Shown: one piece after another, positions 9,557-18,822 of the stretch
How positions within the stretch are numbered: position 1 is the first letter of the stretch
How the letters are laid out: every line of letters starts with the position of its first letter
Translations under genes and position numbers: made by a program
Assembly (NCBI RefSeq): GCF_900110815.1
Contig: NZ_FOIT01000004.1
Span: forward strand, 97,809 to 155,948
Reading direction: 5' to 3'
From: Aliicoccus persicus
GTDB lineage: Bacteria > Bacillota > Bacilli > Staphylococcales > Salinicoccaceae
Length of the DNA stretch: 58,140 nucleotides
The notes under the pieces: model-generated
Seen by the model: only the letters and a program-made list of their open reading frames with translations
Databases searched by the model: none
What the model was told of the DNA's origin: nothing

Positions 9557-10399
9557 ATGCTGAGAAAACTTTTCAGTTTTATGCTTGTGGGCTGTTTTAC
9601 TTTAAGTGCGACGGCCCATGCGGATGAAAATGAGGACATGCGCATCGTGTCACTCATGCCATCAAACACCGAGGTGTTGTATGAACTCGAGTTGCTAGAT
9701 TACGTGGTTGGCGTGACGACAGTAGATTCGTATCCAGAAGAACTGGAAGAGATGGCTATCGTTAGATTCGATTCGATGAACTTAGATGTTGAAGAATTAA
9801 TCACACTCGAACCGACACATATTTTAGCGCATGAAATCAACATGTCGATGTCTGAAGATATATTGGAACAAGTGTCGGACACGATTGATGTTGAAATTTT
9901 AGTCGTTGAAGATAGTGAAGATATCGACGGCATTGCAAAATCTATATTGGAAATTGGTGAATTTCTTGAAGTAGAGGATGATGCGGAAGAATTGGCAGAA
10001 GAATTTTTGGCGCGTGTCGATACGTTAACATTTGAAAGTGAACGAGATGCAGAAGTCATGGTATTTGTTTCACTTCAACCAGAAATTTACACGGTAGGTG
10101 ATGAGACGTTTATCAGTTCAGCGCTGGAAGTACTCGGTTTAGAGAATAGCTTTAATGATATAGAAGGTTATCCATCTGTCAGTAAAGAAGACATTCTTGT
10201 TAAAAATCCTAGGTATGCGATCAATATTACTGGCATGGATGATATGGAATTCGAAGATGCGGTTCTTGATTTAAATCTCTCGAATCTTGACATTAATGAA
10301 GCAAGTCAGCAGTGTACAGTTGATCCAGATTTACTCGCAAGACCGGGGGTTCGCGTTGTGGAAGGTATAGAAGCAGTGCGTTCATGTATCGATGAATAA
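9557..10399 (+). CDS. ABC transporter substrate-binding lipoprotein (FecB/BtuF-like)
   Basis: 280 aa. The N-terminal signal peptide ends in the lipobox LVGC, predicting lipid attachment at Cys13; an SPase I site at AHA-DE is the alternative. The mature part follows the class III periplasmic binding protein fold: RIVSLMPSNTEVLYEL, a helix linking two lobes, and VEELITLEPTHILAH. This fold binds siderophores, haem or cobalamin. It overlaps the permease gene by 8 bp. Staphylococcus aureus also carries an iron-type binding protein and permease directly after argS. No ATPase gene is adjacent. The ligand cannot be read from the sequence. Confidence 0.85.
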   Translation: MLRKLFSFMLVGCFTLSATAHADENEDMRIVSLMPSNTEVLYELELLDYVVGVTTVDSYPEELEEMAIVRFDSMNLDVEELITLEPTHILAHEINMSMSEDILEQVSDTIDVEILVVEDSEDIDGIAKSILEIGEFLEVEDDAEELAEEFLARVDTLTFESERDAEVMVFVSLQPEIYTVGDETFISSALEVLGLENSFNDIEGYPSVSKEDILVKNPRYAINITGMDDMEFEDAVLDLNLSNLDINEASQQCTVDPDLLARPGVRVVEGIEAVRSCIDE

Positions 10400-11342
10400 G
10401 AAAGTCGTAACGCTCATTATTGCTATCGTCATCGTTGGTGCACTGAGTCTGATTATTGGCAGTGCAAATATATTTACATTAGATACTGCTGAGCGACATA
10501 CAATTATGTTTGATATACGTTTACCACGCGTGTTGATGGCGATTGTTGTCGGTACATCACTCGTCATGAGCGGCTGGGTCCTGCAAGTCGTTTTAAGAAA
10601 TCCGATGGCCGACAGTTTCACACTCGGCATGGCAAATGCGGCAATCCTAGGCAGTGCACTCACTGTCTCTTTAGGGTTGCCTATTTTCTTTCAACCTGTC
10701 GTCAGCGTGCTGTTTGGGCTTTTATCTTTAGTCATCGTCTTAGCGCTCGCTTTTACAATCGATAAAAACTTTGCGAATGAAACGCTAATCATCAATGGGA
10801 TATTACTCGGCGCACTGTGGAGTGGGGTGTTGTACATCATCATCTTGATGAATCCAGGTAAAACACAACAGATTGCACAGTATATGTTTGGATCATTTGC
10901 AAATGCGAATCATTCGCTCGTATTGTGGCTGGGATTATTGACGATAGCTGCACTGTTCATCATCTTAAGCATGCATAAATCAATAGATTTTTTAAATCTT
11001 GGAGATGAACGAGCACATAGTTTAGGCGTGAAACCAGAAAAATTACGTCCATTATTAATTATTATTGCGAGCATTCCACCACTAGTCGCAATTAGCTACA
11101 CAGGGATGATTGCAATTGTCGGAATTATTATCCCACAGCTCATTTTGTACGTAAAACCGATGCGTTTTAAAGATGTGATGGTATTCTCGGTACTATACGG
11201 CTGTCTTTTTATGATCATCATAGACACGATTGGACGGACAGTTATCGCACCGATTCAAATTCCAACAGGTGTAATGGTCATGCTTGCTTCTGTCCCGATA
11301 TTATTTTTTCTCATGCGAAAACGATTATTTCGTATGAAGTAA
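10392..11342 (+). CDS. FecCD-family ABC transporter permease (iron/cobalamin type)
   Basis: 316 aa, about 9-10 TM helices, FecCD/BtuC family. Diagnostic stretches are FDIRLPRVLMAIVVG, the GxxxQxxxRNPLADPxxLG equivalent WVLQVVLRNPMADSFTLGMANAA, LGDERAHSLGV in the ATPase-coupling region, and GMIAIVGIIIPQL. As a homodimer it would move a siderophore-like ligand delivered by the preceding lipoprotein. Its start lies 8 bp inside the upstream gene, so translation is coupled. An ATPase must come from elsewhere; the FecE-like protein at 53151-53846 is one candidate. Confidence 0.93.
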   Translation: MNKKVVTLIIAIVIVGALSLIIGSANIFTLDTAERHTIMFDIRLPRVLMAIVVGTSLVMSGWVLQVVLRNPMADSFTLGMANAAILGSALTVSLGLPIFFQPVVSVLFGLLSLVIVLALAFTIDKNFANETLIINGILLGALWSGVLYIIILMNPGKTQQIAQYMFGSFANANHSLVLWLGLLTIAALFIILSMHKSIDFLNLGDERAHSLGVKPEKLRPLLIIIASIPPLVAISYTGMIAIVGIIIPQLILYVKPMRFKDVMVFSVLYGCLFMIIIDTIGRTVIAPIQIPTGVMVMLASVPILFFLMRKRLFRMK

Positions 11343-11369
11343 GTATGATTTAAATGAAGGAGAACGAAT

Positions 11370-12008
11370 ATGAATATAAAACCGCCGAAAATTTTAGCTT
11401 ATCAAGAAAATGTGACTTACACGTCTGTCTTAGAAAATGTAGACCAGATGTTTGATGCTGTGGAAATTATTGATGCTTGTTTTGATTCCAATGAGTTAGA
11501 AAGACTTATGACATACGGCTCTATTATTAAAGATAGTGATTTATCAGGTAGTGAATTTGATCGTGCAGACTTGACGGATACGTGTTTTATCAACTGTGAT
11601 TTTTCCAATACGACTTTCAAAGCAGCGTCGGTACATCGTGTCGAATTCATAAACTGTAGAATGACCGGTGTAACTTTTGATGAAACAATTATGAAACACG
11701 TAAGATTTCAAGAGTCGTTGTTCAATTTCTCAGCCATAAATGAATCGAGACTTGAAAATGTAATTTTTGAGGAAACTAGAGTTGTCACGACAGATTTCTT
11801 CAACGTCAAATTTAAAAATATTGCCTTTGAAACATGTGATTTAAATGAAGTGGGGTTTATCGATACATCACTATCCGGTGTAGATATCAGCGCCTCATAC
11901 TTTGAATCAATGAGCATAAAGAAGGAAGATTTAGAGGGATGTATCGTATCTAGTTTACAGGCAGTACAAATGGCTAAATTAATGGGACTTGTTGTAAAGG
12001 ATGAGTAA
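11370..12008 (+). CDS. Pentapeptide-repeat protein
   Basis: 212 aa with irregular pentapeptide repeats of the A(D/N)LxX type: SDLSGSEFDRADLTDTCF, then CDFSNTTF, CRMTGVTF and CDLNEVGF, with the central L/F every five residues between about 45 and 185. This predicts a right-handed quadrilateral beta helix. It is cytoplasmic, with no signal or TM. Some family members (Qnr, MfpA) mimic DNA and bind gyrase, but nothing here shows that activity. It starts 27 bp after the permease gene with an AAGGAG site and is likely cotranscribed with it. Confidence 0.8.
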   Translation: MNIKPPKILAYQENVTYTSVLENVDQMFDAVEIIDACFDSNELERLMTYGSIIKDSDLSGSEFDRADLTDTCFINCDFSNTTFKAASVHRVEFINCRMTGVTFDETIMKHVRFQESLFNFSAINESRLENVIFEETRVVTTDFFNVKFKNIAFETCDLNEVGFIDTSLSGVDISASYFESMSIKKEDLEGCIVSSLQAVQMAKLMGLVVKDE

Positions 12009-12080
12009 ATGATTATTTCGTATATAGTAAATAATATTTATGATAAAATATACATAACTATATAAAAGAGGAGTTTGATC

Positions 12081-14096
12081 ATGACACGTATTAAGATCGA
12101 AGATATTATTAATATTAAGTCAGTGGCGAGTCCCACTGCGATACCAAATTCAAATAGCGTTGCATACTATGTTACGAAAATTCGTGAACAAGATAATGAT
12201 TATGAAACACATTTATATATGAATGATGGTGAATCGAATCATCAACTCACATATGGCAACGAACGTATATCATCAGTAAAGTTTTCAAAAGATGGTAAGT
12301 ATGTATTCTTTTTAGCACTTGCCGATAAAAAACAGCAAGTATTTCGCATGCGTATGAGCGGCGGAGAACGCGAACAAATCACGCATGAAAAAGATAGTAT
12401 TACTGGATTTGAAGTCTCAAATGATAGTTCACGTTTGTATTACAATGTGTCATTAGAAGTTAACAAAATTCATGCAGAGAAAGATGAGGAAAACGAAGAG
12501 CAAAAAGATGCGATTGTTGAAGAAAAGGTAGAATCTAAAGGACAGCAAAAAGATAAAAAGAAAGATTTACCTGAGCCAGTTGTAATCGATCGTATGAAGT
12601 ATAAGTTCGATAGTGTGGGTGTTCTAAAAGAAAAATACGCTGAAGTGAAAGCCATTGATTTGGATACGCTTGATGTAGAAAGTTATTTATCAGCAGATAT
12701 GATTAACTATAACGTCAAGGCAGCAGGTCATTCATTCGTCATATTCACTAGCGATGAAAATGATAATCCTGACTTTAACTTTAGTGCTTCGTTATTCATA
12801 AAAGAAGGCGATAACTTAAAAGAGATTCCGACGTCAGAAGGGTATATTTCGAACGTAAAAATTTCACCAAATGAAAACTACATCGTTTTTGCTGAAATGA
12901 GCCGTGAGTTTGAAAACGCCACGCATCCAAAACTATTTGTGTACGATCTAAAAAATGATAAGAAGATTGGAATTACAGATGACTTAGATCGACCAGTAGG
13001 CGGTATGGTAGCGACAGACATGCATCAATCAGCAGAGATGGAAGGCGTCGTATGGATAGATGACACTACATTCCTATTTGTCGTTGCAGACTACGGCAAC
13101 GTAAATTTATACCGTGGTACGGTTGACGGTCATTGCGAAGCAATACTCGAAGATACACATGAAATTTATGGTTTGTCAGCGAATAAGGATTATGCATTTT
13201 TAGCAATTTCTACACCGACAAAACCCGGTGAAATATATCGATTGGATTTTAAGACGAATGTGCTTGAAACGTTGACGACGTTTAATGAAGAATTTGTAGA
13301 AAATCGCACGCTTGTTGAACCGGAATCGATAGTGTTTAATAGTAAAGATGGTACAGAAGTTCATGGCTGGATTATGAAACCTGCTGAGTTCGAAACAGGC
13401 AAAAAATATCCACTCATTACGAACATTCATGGTGGACCACATGCATTATACGGGAATACATTCTTCCACGAGATGCAAGTATTGGCAGCAAGTGGTTATG
13501 GTGTGCTCTATGTCAATCCACGCGGATCACACAGTTATTCTCAAGCATTTGTTGATGCAGTGCGTGGAGACTATGGCGGTGGTGACTATGAGGACATTAT
13601 GGCTGGTGTCGATCATGCAGTCAGTAATCATGATTGGGTAGATGAAGATAATCTAGGCGTAACAGGTGGTTCTTATGGTGGATTTATGACCAACTGGATC
13701 GTTGGACATACGGATCGATTCAAAGCTGCGGTAACTCAGCGTAGCATTTCGAACTGGACAAGCTTTCGCGGTGTTTCTGACATCGGTTACTATTTTACAG
13801 ATTGGCAAATTAAAGCTGAGTTTTCAGATATCGAAAAAATGTGGCATCATTCACCTATCAAATACGTAAATCAGATGAAAACTCCTTTGCTAATATTGCA
13901 TAGTGAACGTGATTTCAGATGCCCGATGGAACAAGCAGAACAGCTCTTCATCGCATTGAAGTACGAAGGTGTAAAAACGAGATTCGTGCGCTTCCCAGAA
14001 GCAGATCACAACTTATCTCGTACTGGAAAACCTAACTTGCGCATTAAACGACTAGAGTACTTAACGGAATGGTTTGATAATCTTTTAAGTCAATAA
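12081..14096 (+). CDS. S9-family prolyl oligopeptidase-like serine peptidase
   Basis: 671 aa, the usual size for acylaminoacyl-peptidase/YuxL-like S9C enzymes. The N-terminal part is a beta propeller with WD40-like/TolB-like strands (for example SSVKFSKDGKYVFFLA). The C-terminal alpha/beta hydrolase has the nucleophile in GGSYGGF (Ser about 530), the Asp in SERDFRCPM (about 610) and the His in EADHNLS (about 642). A highly charged linker, KDEENEEQKDAI through KDKKKDLP at about 135-170, interrupts the propeller. It probably trims peptides in the cytoplasm. The ATG at 12081 follows AGAGGAG and beats an upstream TTG. The gene stands alone and ends at a terminator. Confidence 0.9.
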   Translation: MTRIKIEDIINIKSVASPTAIPNSNSVAYYVTKIREQDNDYETHLYMNDGESNHQLTYGNERISSVKFSKDGKYVFFLALADKKQQVFRMRMSGGEREQITHEKDSITGFEVSNDSSRLYYNVSLEVNKIHAEKDEENEEQKDAIVEEKVESKGQQKDKKKDLPEPVVIDRMKYKFDSVGVLKEKYAEVKAIDLDTLDVESYLSADMINYNVKAAGHSFVIFTSDENDNPDFNFSASLFIKEGDNLKEIPTSEGYISNVKISPNENYIVFAEMSREFENATHPKLFVYDLKNDKKIGITDDLDRPVGGMVATDMHQSAEMEGVVWIDDTTFLFVVADYGNVNLYRGTVDGHCEAILEDTHEIYGLSANKDYAFLAISTPTKPGEIYRLDFKTNVLETLTTFNEEFVENRTLVEPESIVFNSKDGTEVHGWIMKPAEFETGKKYPLITNIHGGPHALYGNTFFHEMQVLAASGYGVLYVNPRGSHSYSQAFVDAVRGDYGGGDYEDIMAGVDHAVSNHDWVDEDNLGVTGGSYGGFMTNWIVGHTDRFKAAVTQRSISNWTSFRGVSDIGYYFTDWQIKAEFSDIEKMWHHSPIKYVNQMKTPLLILHSERDFRCPMEQAEQLFIALKYEGVKTRFVRFPEADHNLSRTGKPNLRIKRLEYLTEWFDNLLSQ

Positions 14097-14107
14097 AATA
14101 TATTGTG

Positions 14108-14146
14108 AACTCCGACGAACGAAAAAATTGTCGGAGTTTTTTTATT
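14108..14146 (+). terminator. Rho-independent terminator after the S9 peptidase gene
   Basis: AACTCCGAC / GTCGGAGTT stem with a 13-nt A-rich loop and seven T residues. Confidence 0.85.
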
Positions 14147-14240
14147 CCATGATAATTATTATTCGAATAGGGAGTAGTCTTATTGAATGAAGACCCTCAA
14201 TATATGATATATTAAATCCAAACAAAAATAGGAAGGTTGC

Positions 14241-15347
14241 GTGACAGAAGTGTCAATTTATAAAGATAAAGTACAGCAATTTACACAAACAGTTGATGTA
14301 GATTTTATAATGATTACCGAACCATTGAACGTCTATTATTTCACGGGAGTTCTAATTCGTCCGCACGAGCGCATGCTTGCATTACTCATTAATACGAATA
14401 CAAATGAAACAGCACTTGTTTACCCAGCGCTTGATGAAGGTATGGTGACTGGTGCGACGAATCTTACTAAAAAGTTACCATTCAGTGACGGTGAAGATGC
14501 ATTCCAATCCATCTATGATTTTACAGATGGTCAATCAATTGGTGTTGAAGGTGACGTTTTATCGTTTAATCGATACAAGAGATTACGAGAGAAATTTGAA
14601 GATGAAAACATTGTTGCAATCGATACTGAAATTTCAAACGCTCGCGGCATCAAGACGAAAGAAGAAAAACAATTGCTTTTAGATGCAGTAGAAATTACTG
14701 AAAAAGCACTGGCGGATTTAACATCACGTGAAGTGATTGGTATGACTGAAGCAGAAGTAGCGTCATATTTAGTCGACCGTATGAAAGCATACGGTGGCGT
14801 CGGACCTTCATTTGGCCCAATCGTATTGACAGGTGCAAACTCAGCACTTCCACACGGTGTGCCAGGTGATACGAAAATACAATCCGGTGATTTTTTACTC
14901 ATCGACTTTGGTGTCGTTACGAAAGATAATTACGTGTCAGATATTACACGAACGTTTATTGTTGGTGAGCCGACAGATAAACAGCGTGAAATTTATGAAG
15001 CCGTTCTCGCGGCGAATATCGCAGGAGTAAAAGCGACAAAAAAAGATGCGGTTATTTCAAGCATTGATAATTCAGGACGCCATGAAATTGAGTCAAAAGG
15101 GTATGGTGAATACTTCACACACCGCATTGGACATGGTCTTGGACTTGATATTCACGAAGCACCTTCGATGGATAAAAACAATCACGATACGTTGATCAGT
15201 GGTAATGTCGTCACGATTGAACCCGGTATTTATATAGAAGGATACGGTGGTGTCCGTATTGAAGATATGTTGTTTGTTGATGATGAAACAGTGTCATTAA
15301 CAAGCTATCCAAAGTCTATTGAAGATGCCGTCTTAAGAAAGGGATGA
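14241..15347 (+). CDS. M24-family metallopeptidase (Xaa-Pro dipeptidase-like)
   Basis: 368 aa. It has the creatinase N-terminal domain (LNVYYFTGVLIRPHER) followed by a pita-bread fold with the five metal ligands of M24: Asp in LLIDFG, Asp in YVSDITR, His in RIGHGLGLDIHE, Glu in TIEPGIYI, Glu in GVRIEDM. Such enzymes release the residue before proline from di- or tripeptides and usually need Mn or Co. It starts with GTG at 14241 behind GGAAGG with a short 4-nt spacer; the GTG at 14250 is possible but further away. The ZIP transporter follows after 9 bp, so metal supply and a metalloenzyme are cotranscribed. Confidence 0.9.
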   Translation: MTEVSIYKDKVQQFTQTVDVDFIMITEPLNVYYFTGVLIRPHERMLALLINTNTNETALVYPALDEGMVTGATNLTKKLPFSDGEDAFQSIYDFTDGQSIGVEGDVLSFNRYKRLREKFEDENIVAIDTEISNARGIKTKEEKQLLLDAVEITEKALADLTSREVIGMTEAEVASYLVDRMKAYGGVGPSFGPIVLTGANSALPHGVPGDTKIQSGDFLLIDFGVVTKDNYVSDITRTFIVGEPTDKQREIYEAVLAANIAGVKATKKDAVISSIDNSGRHEIESKGYGEYFTHRIGHGLGLDIHEAPSMDKNNHDTLISGNVVTIEPGIYIEGYGGVRIEDMLFVDDETVSLTSYPKSIEDAVLRKG

Positions 15348-15356
15348 AAGATCTAT

Positions 15357-16166
15357 ATGTTAGATTTCTTTTTAGAATTAGATTTATGGATGCAAGCGTT
15401 GATTGCGACATTGTTCACGTGGACGATGACTGGTGTCGGTGCTTCATTTGTATTCTTCACTAAAGAAGTGAATGAAAAATTTTTAAATATCATGCTAGGG
15501 TTTGCTGGTGGTATTATGATTGCAGCCAGCTTTTGGAGTTTACTCGAACCAGCGATAGGTATGAGTGAAGACCATCCGATAGGTCCGTGGTTTCCTGTTG
15601 CGGTCGGGTTCTTACTCGGAGGATTGCTCATTTACTTATTCGATAAATTAATTCCACATATTCATAGGAACTCGAATCAGTTGGAAGGTTTGCGGGCAGA
15701 AGAAAGGCGACGTTCCACGTTGCTCGTATTTGCAATGACTTTTCATAATATACCAGAAGGACTAGCGATTGGTGTTGCGTTTGGAGCAGCTGCTGCGTCA
15801 CAAGATCCTGCGTTAATTATTGGGGCCATAACACTATCACTCGGGATTGGATTCCAAAACATCCCGGAGGGTGCAGCGGTTTCGCTGCCACTTCGCGGTG
15901 AAGGGATGAGCAGGAGAAAAAGTTTCTTTTATGGTTGGATGAGTGCAATTGTTGAGCCAATCTTTGCAGTAGTTGGGGTATTATTAATTGCCTTTATGAC
16001 CCCGATTTTACCATACGCATTAGCAGTGGCAGCAGGTGCAATGATTTTTGTTGTTGTCGAAGAAGTCATTCCATCAACACAACGATATGGGTACGCAGAT
16101 ATTGCGGCAATTTCCTTAATGGTAGGATTTACGTTAATGATGATTTTGGATGTTTCACTCGGATAA
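15357..16166 (+). CDS. ZIP-family metal transporter
   Basis: 269 aa with about eight TM helices and both ZIP metal-binding motifs: FHNIPEGLA in TM4 and QNIPEGAA in TM5, plus VVEEVIPSTQ in TM7. ZIP proteins move Zn, Mn or Fe into the cytoplasm. TM3 ends with a short His-containing loop (HIHRNSN). The start is an ATG at 15357 close behind GAAAGATC, immediately downstream of the M24 peptidase. The exact metal is not deducible. It ends at a strong bidirectional terminator shared with the opposing MFS gene. Confidence 0.92.
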   Translation: MLDFFLELDLWMQALIATLFTWTMTGVGASFVFFTKEVNEKFLNIMLGFAGGIMIAASFWSLLEPAIGMSEDHPIGPWFPVAVGFLLGGLLIYLFDKLIPHIHRNSNQLEGLRAEERRRSTLLVFAMTFHNIPEGLAIGVAFGAAAASQDPALIIGAITLSLGIGFQNIPEGAAVSLPLRGEGMSRRKSFFYGWMSAIVEPIFAVVGVLLIAFMTPILPYALAVAAGAMIFVVVEEVIPSTQRYGYADIAAISLMVGFTLMMILDVSLG

Positions 16167-16170
16167 TTTT

Positions 16171-16220
16171 AAAAGCACCCTTATAGTTGAAGTATGAACT
16201 TCAGCTACAAGGGTGCTTTT
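16171..16220. terminator. Bidirectional terminator between convergent genes
   Basis: AAAAGCACCCTT / AAGGGTGCTTTT form a 12-bp perfect stem, with a second short GAAGT/ACTTC stem inside. It serves both the ZIP gene (+) and the MFS gene (-). Confidence 0.9.
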
Positions 16221-16241
16221 ATATTTGTTTTAATGAGTTAA

Positions 16242-17588
16242 CTACAACACTCTAGAATTTGCACGTTTCGTTCCTGGTGCACCGTCAGGGACACGCATCA
16301 AGAAGAAAATACCCACAATAATCATCAGGAGTAAACTCGTAATTGCTATGCGTGAAGCAAGTGGCCCTAAATCTGCTAAAACCAATGTGATTGTACCGTA
16401 TATAAACGGTCCAACAATGGCTGATACTTTTGCACTAAATGCAAACAGTCCAAAGAATTGTCCTTCTTTTCCTTGCGGTGATAACTCGATAATCAAAGTT
16501 CGAGACACAACCCATGTTGAGCCCATGGCTATTCCAAATAATACTGCTGCGATCCAGAACGTCCACATCGGCAATGGCAATGCCGCAACTAACACAGCGA
16601 AACCGAGCAACAGGCTGATATAAAAGAACGTTCGCTTTGAACCGATGTTTTTATTGATATACCCAAACACGATAGCACCGATGACACTAAATACCGTCGC
16701 AACTAAAAAGATGATAATAAATTGATCTGATGAAAATCCGACGACTGTAGTCGCATACGGTTGCATCATCGCAATCGCAGTCATCAACGCATCGTTCACA
16801 AAGAAGTAAGCAATCATAAAGAAAAATATACCTGGATAGTTTCTAGCTTCTCTAAACGTATGATAAATATCGACATACCCTGCAAAGAACGACTTTCTTT
16901 TTGCAGCTGTTAACTCTCGGTTGGGTCGCTTCGTATCTTTGTTAATGAAAAACAGCGGTAAAGCGAACAGTAAGAAGAATAGACCTGAATAGATGAACTT
17001 CCCACTGAAGTCTCCATCACCAGTTAGCCATAATACTGTAAACACACCGAACAAAGTACCGAGGTAACCGAGTGCAACGCCGTAACCTGAAATGAGTGGG
17101 ATCTCTTTATCCTTACCTAAACTCGATAGCATTCCGTCGTAAAATACGTTACCCGAACTATAAAAGAATCTCGCGATAACAAACATCAACACAGTGAGTA
17201 AAAGTCCAGTTGGCACACCAAACATCTCTCCGAGGCCACGCTCAGCGAACACACCCATTAAAATCGTTGCACTGACAGCTAAAATCGTGAACATGACAAC
17301 GAATGGTTTTCTCCTTCCAGTGCGGTCCATCGACACACCGTATAGTGGGCTGAACAAAATGAGCAACGCTGCTGCTGCAGCATTGGCATAAGCTACGATT
17401 GTCGAGGCAATTTGTTCTAGTCTTGCATCACCGCCGGCAAACTCTGTTATGTATTGTGGGAAAAATAATGTAACGATATTCGCACTGAAGATTGTATTGG
17501 CAAAGTCGAACAATGCCCACGCGATTATCGGTAATGACAAGTACAGTTCTATCGGGGTACGTGTACCCAACTGTTGTTGTTTTCTCAA
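16242..17588 (-). CDS. MFS transporter, UMF1 (Atg22-like) family
   Basis: 448 aa and 12 TM helices. The N-terminal WALFDFANTIFSANIVTLFFP is diagnostic of the UMF1/Atg22-like family, and SPLYGVSMDRTGRRKP supplies the MFS loop 2-3 motif. Yeast Atg22 exports amino acids from the vacuole; bacterial members such as YxiO are uncharacterised. I chose a TTG start at 17588 because it has GAGGTG six bases upstream; the ATG at 17627 would add 13 residues but lacks a ribosome-binding site. It stands alone. Confidence 0.85.
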   Translation of the reverse strand: MRKQQQLGTRTPIELYLSLPIIAWALFDFANTIFSANIVTLFFPQYITEFAGGDARLEQIASTIVAYANAAAAALLILFSPLYGVSMDRTGRRKPFVVMFTILAVSATILMGVFAERGLGEMFGVPTGLLLTVLMFVIARFFYSSGNVFYDGMLSSLGKDKEIPLISGYGVALGYLGTLFGVFTVLWLTGDGDFSGKFIYSGLFFLLFALPLFFINKDTKRPNRELTAAKRKSFFAGYVDIYHTFREARNYPGIFFFMIAYFFVNDALMTAIAMMQPYATTVVGFSSDQFIIIFLVATVFSVIGAIVFGYINKNIGSKRTFFYISLLLGFAVLVAALPLPMWTFWIAAVLFGIAMGSTWVVSRTLIIELSPQGKEGQFFGLFAFSAKVSAIVGPFIYGTITLVLADLGPLASRIAITSLLLMIIVGIFFLMRVPDGAPGTKRANSRVL

Positions 17589-17680
17589 AGCGCACACCTC
17601 GCTATTAATTATGTGATTCAAGGTCATTATACATATTATTTGTAAATTTTAAGTAAAAATTTTTATATTTACATAGATAA

Positions 17681-17717
17681 AAACCAAGCATGTTGATTCA
17701 ACAACGATGCTTGGTTT
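17681..17717 (-). terminator. Terminator downstream of the CbiX-like gene
   Basis: AAACCAAGCAT / ATGCTTGGTTT perfect 11-bp inverted repeat around a 15-nt loop. Read leftward it is followed by a T-rich stretch. Confidence 0.85.
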
Positions 17718-17722
17718 CTGAT

Positions 17723-18442
17723 TTAGATATACAATCGACTATTCTCGTATGCTTGAATGTCATTGATAACCATATTTTTTAGTGCAGTTGATGTCGTCAA
17801 TGAAGGTATGACATGTAATTTTTTTTTGATTGACATCCGTTTCAAGTTATCATTCATTTCATTAAACATTTTTTCAGGCATGAAAAATAAAGGCACAACG
17901 ATGAGCTTATTATATCGACGGATTGCATTCGGCAACAATTCTTTATAGTCCATGGCGCCATTTAACATAAAACCCTTCACGTTCACTCCAACCGCATCAA
18001 AAGTACTTACAAAATGTGCGAGTTCATCATTCGGTAATTTAAGTTGGTTATAGCCGAGTCCAATAAATGCAACCATGTCTTTATCTGTCGCTAAATGTAC
18101 CAGCTGCTCAGTTAAAATTTCCTTTAAAAATTTATGCTTTGAAAATGGATAGGCAATGGAAATCGTTACCCATGGGTGCGTATGATTAAAAGTCGTGATC
18201 ACTTCTGGTAATACTTCATGTTGCTCATATGTTGAGAAAAATGTTAAAGGCGTAATGCGAATTGAAGTCTCACCACTATCGATGTAACTTTCAATCATCG
18301 CGTATATGTTTGAATGGCGACTGTTCAAAACAATGATGTCAAAGTTTTGAATGTGAGGTGCGAGTTGCTCATAAACGTATGATTTAAACGCATCATCATC
18401 ACGGTCAGCATTGACGCCGTGTACGAGTAATAAATGCTTCAT
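17723..18442 (-). CDS. CbiX/SirB-like sirohydrochlorin chelatase family protein
   Basis: 239 aa beginning MKHLLLVHG, the N-terminal strand and metal-ligand His seen in CbiX/SirB chelatases, which insert Co or Fe into sirohydrochlorin. A two-domain repeat is suggested by RITPLTFFST in the first half and LIVVPLFFMPEKMF in the second. Typical catalytic His residues in the second half are unclear, so activity is uncertain. The start is the ATG at 18442, 9 nt after GGTGGAAGG; the upstream in-frame ATG at 18451 touches that site and is too close. No other sirohaem or cobalamin gene is nearby. Confidence 0.65.
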   Translation of the reverse strand: MKHLLLVHGVNADRDDDAFKSYVYEQLAPHIQNFDIIVLNSRHSNIYAMIESYIDSGETSIRITPLTFFSTYEQHEVLPEVITTFNHTHPWVTISIAYPFSKHKFLKEILTEQLVHLATDKDMVAFIGLGYNQLKLPNDELAHFVSTFDAVGVNVKGFMLNGAMDYKELLPNAIRRYNKLIVVPLFFMPEKMFNEMNDNLKRMSIKKKLHVIPSLTTSTALKNMVINDIQAYENSRLYI

Positions 18443-18556
18443 GACATTCATCCTTCCACCGAAGTATGTTTCAATAGAAAATAATCAACCATTTTCATCT
18501 GTTTCATCTCAAAGATAATTAGAAGTATTTTAACATACTTATGGTGGAAATAACTA

Positions 18557-18584
18557 TTGTAACCTCATCTATTTATAGTATATT
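18557..18584 (+). promoter_or_regulatory. Putative sigma-A promoter for the PLDNc-like gene
   Basis: TTGTAA, 16 nt, TATATT, located 32 bp before the chosen start codon. This supports the shorter coding region. Confidence 0.45.
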
Positions 18585-18615
18585 TAAGGTTATATTACCT
18601 TGGAGGTTTCAAACA

Positions 18616-18822
18616 ATGTCATTCGATGATATTTGGCTACCTGACTTTTGGCCAATTTTAATGTCAATGTTTATATTGCAGATCATCTTGCTCGTGGTCA
18701 CATTTACGATGTGTTTGTTCAAGCGAGAGTTCAACTATATGAATAAAATTAAGTGGTTACTTGTCATTGTTTTCGTTCATATGATTGGACCGTTATTATT
18801 CCTTATTTTAGAACGAGATTAA
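18616..18822 (+). CDS. Small two-TM protein, PLDNc_N-like
   Basis: 68 aa. Two hydrophobic segments (about 13-35 and 45-65) are separated by a short basic loop, with the C-terminal pattern KWLLVIVFVHMIGPLLFLILERD. This resembles the phospholipase D-nuclease N-terminal (PLDNc_N) module found in stand-alone membrane proteins such as Bacillus YxlE. A strong GGAGGT at 18602-18607 selects the ATG at 18616; the upstream in-frame ATG at 18541 has no site. It overlaps the convergent thioesterase gene by 4 bp. The function is unknown. Confidence 0.7.
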   Translation: MSFDDIWLPDFWPILMSMFILQIILLVVTFTMCLFKREFNYMNKIKWLLVIVFVHMIGPLLFLILERD

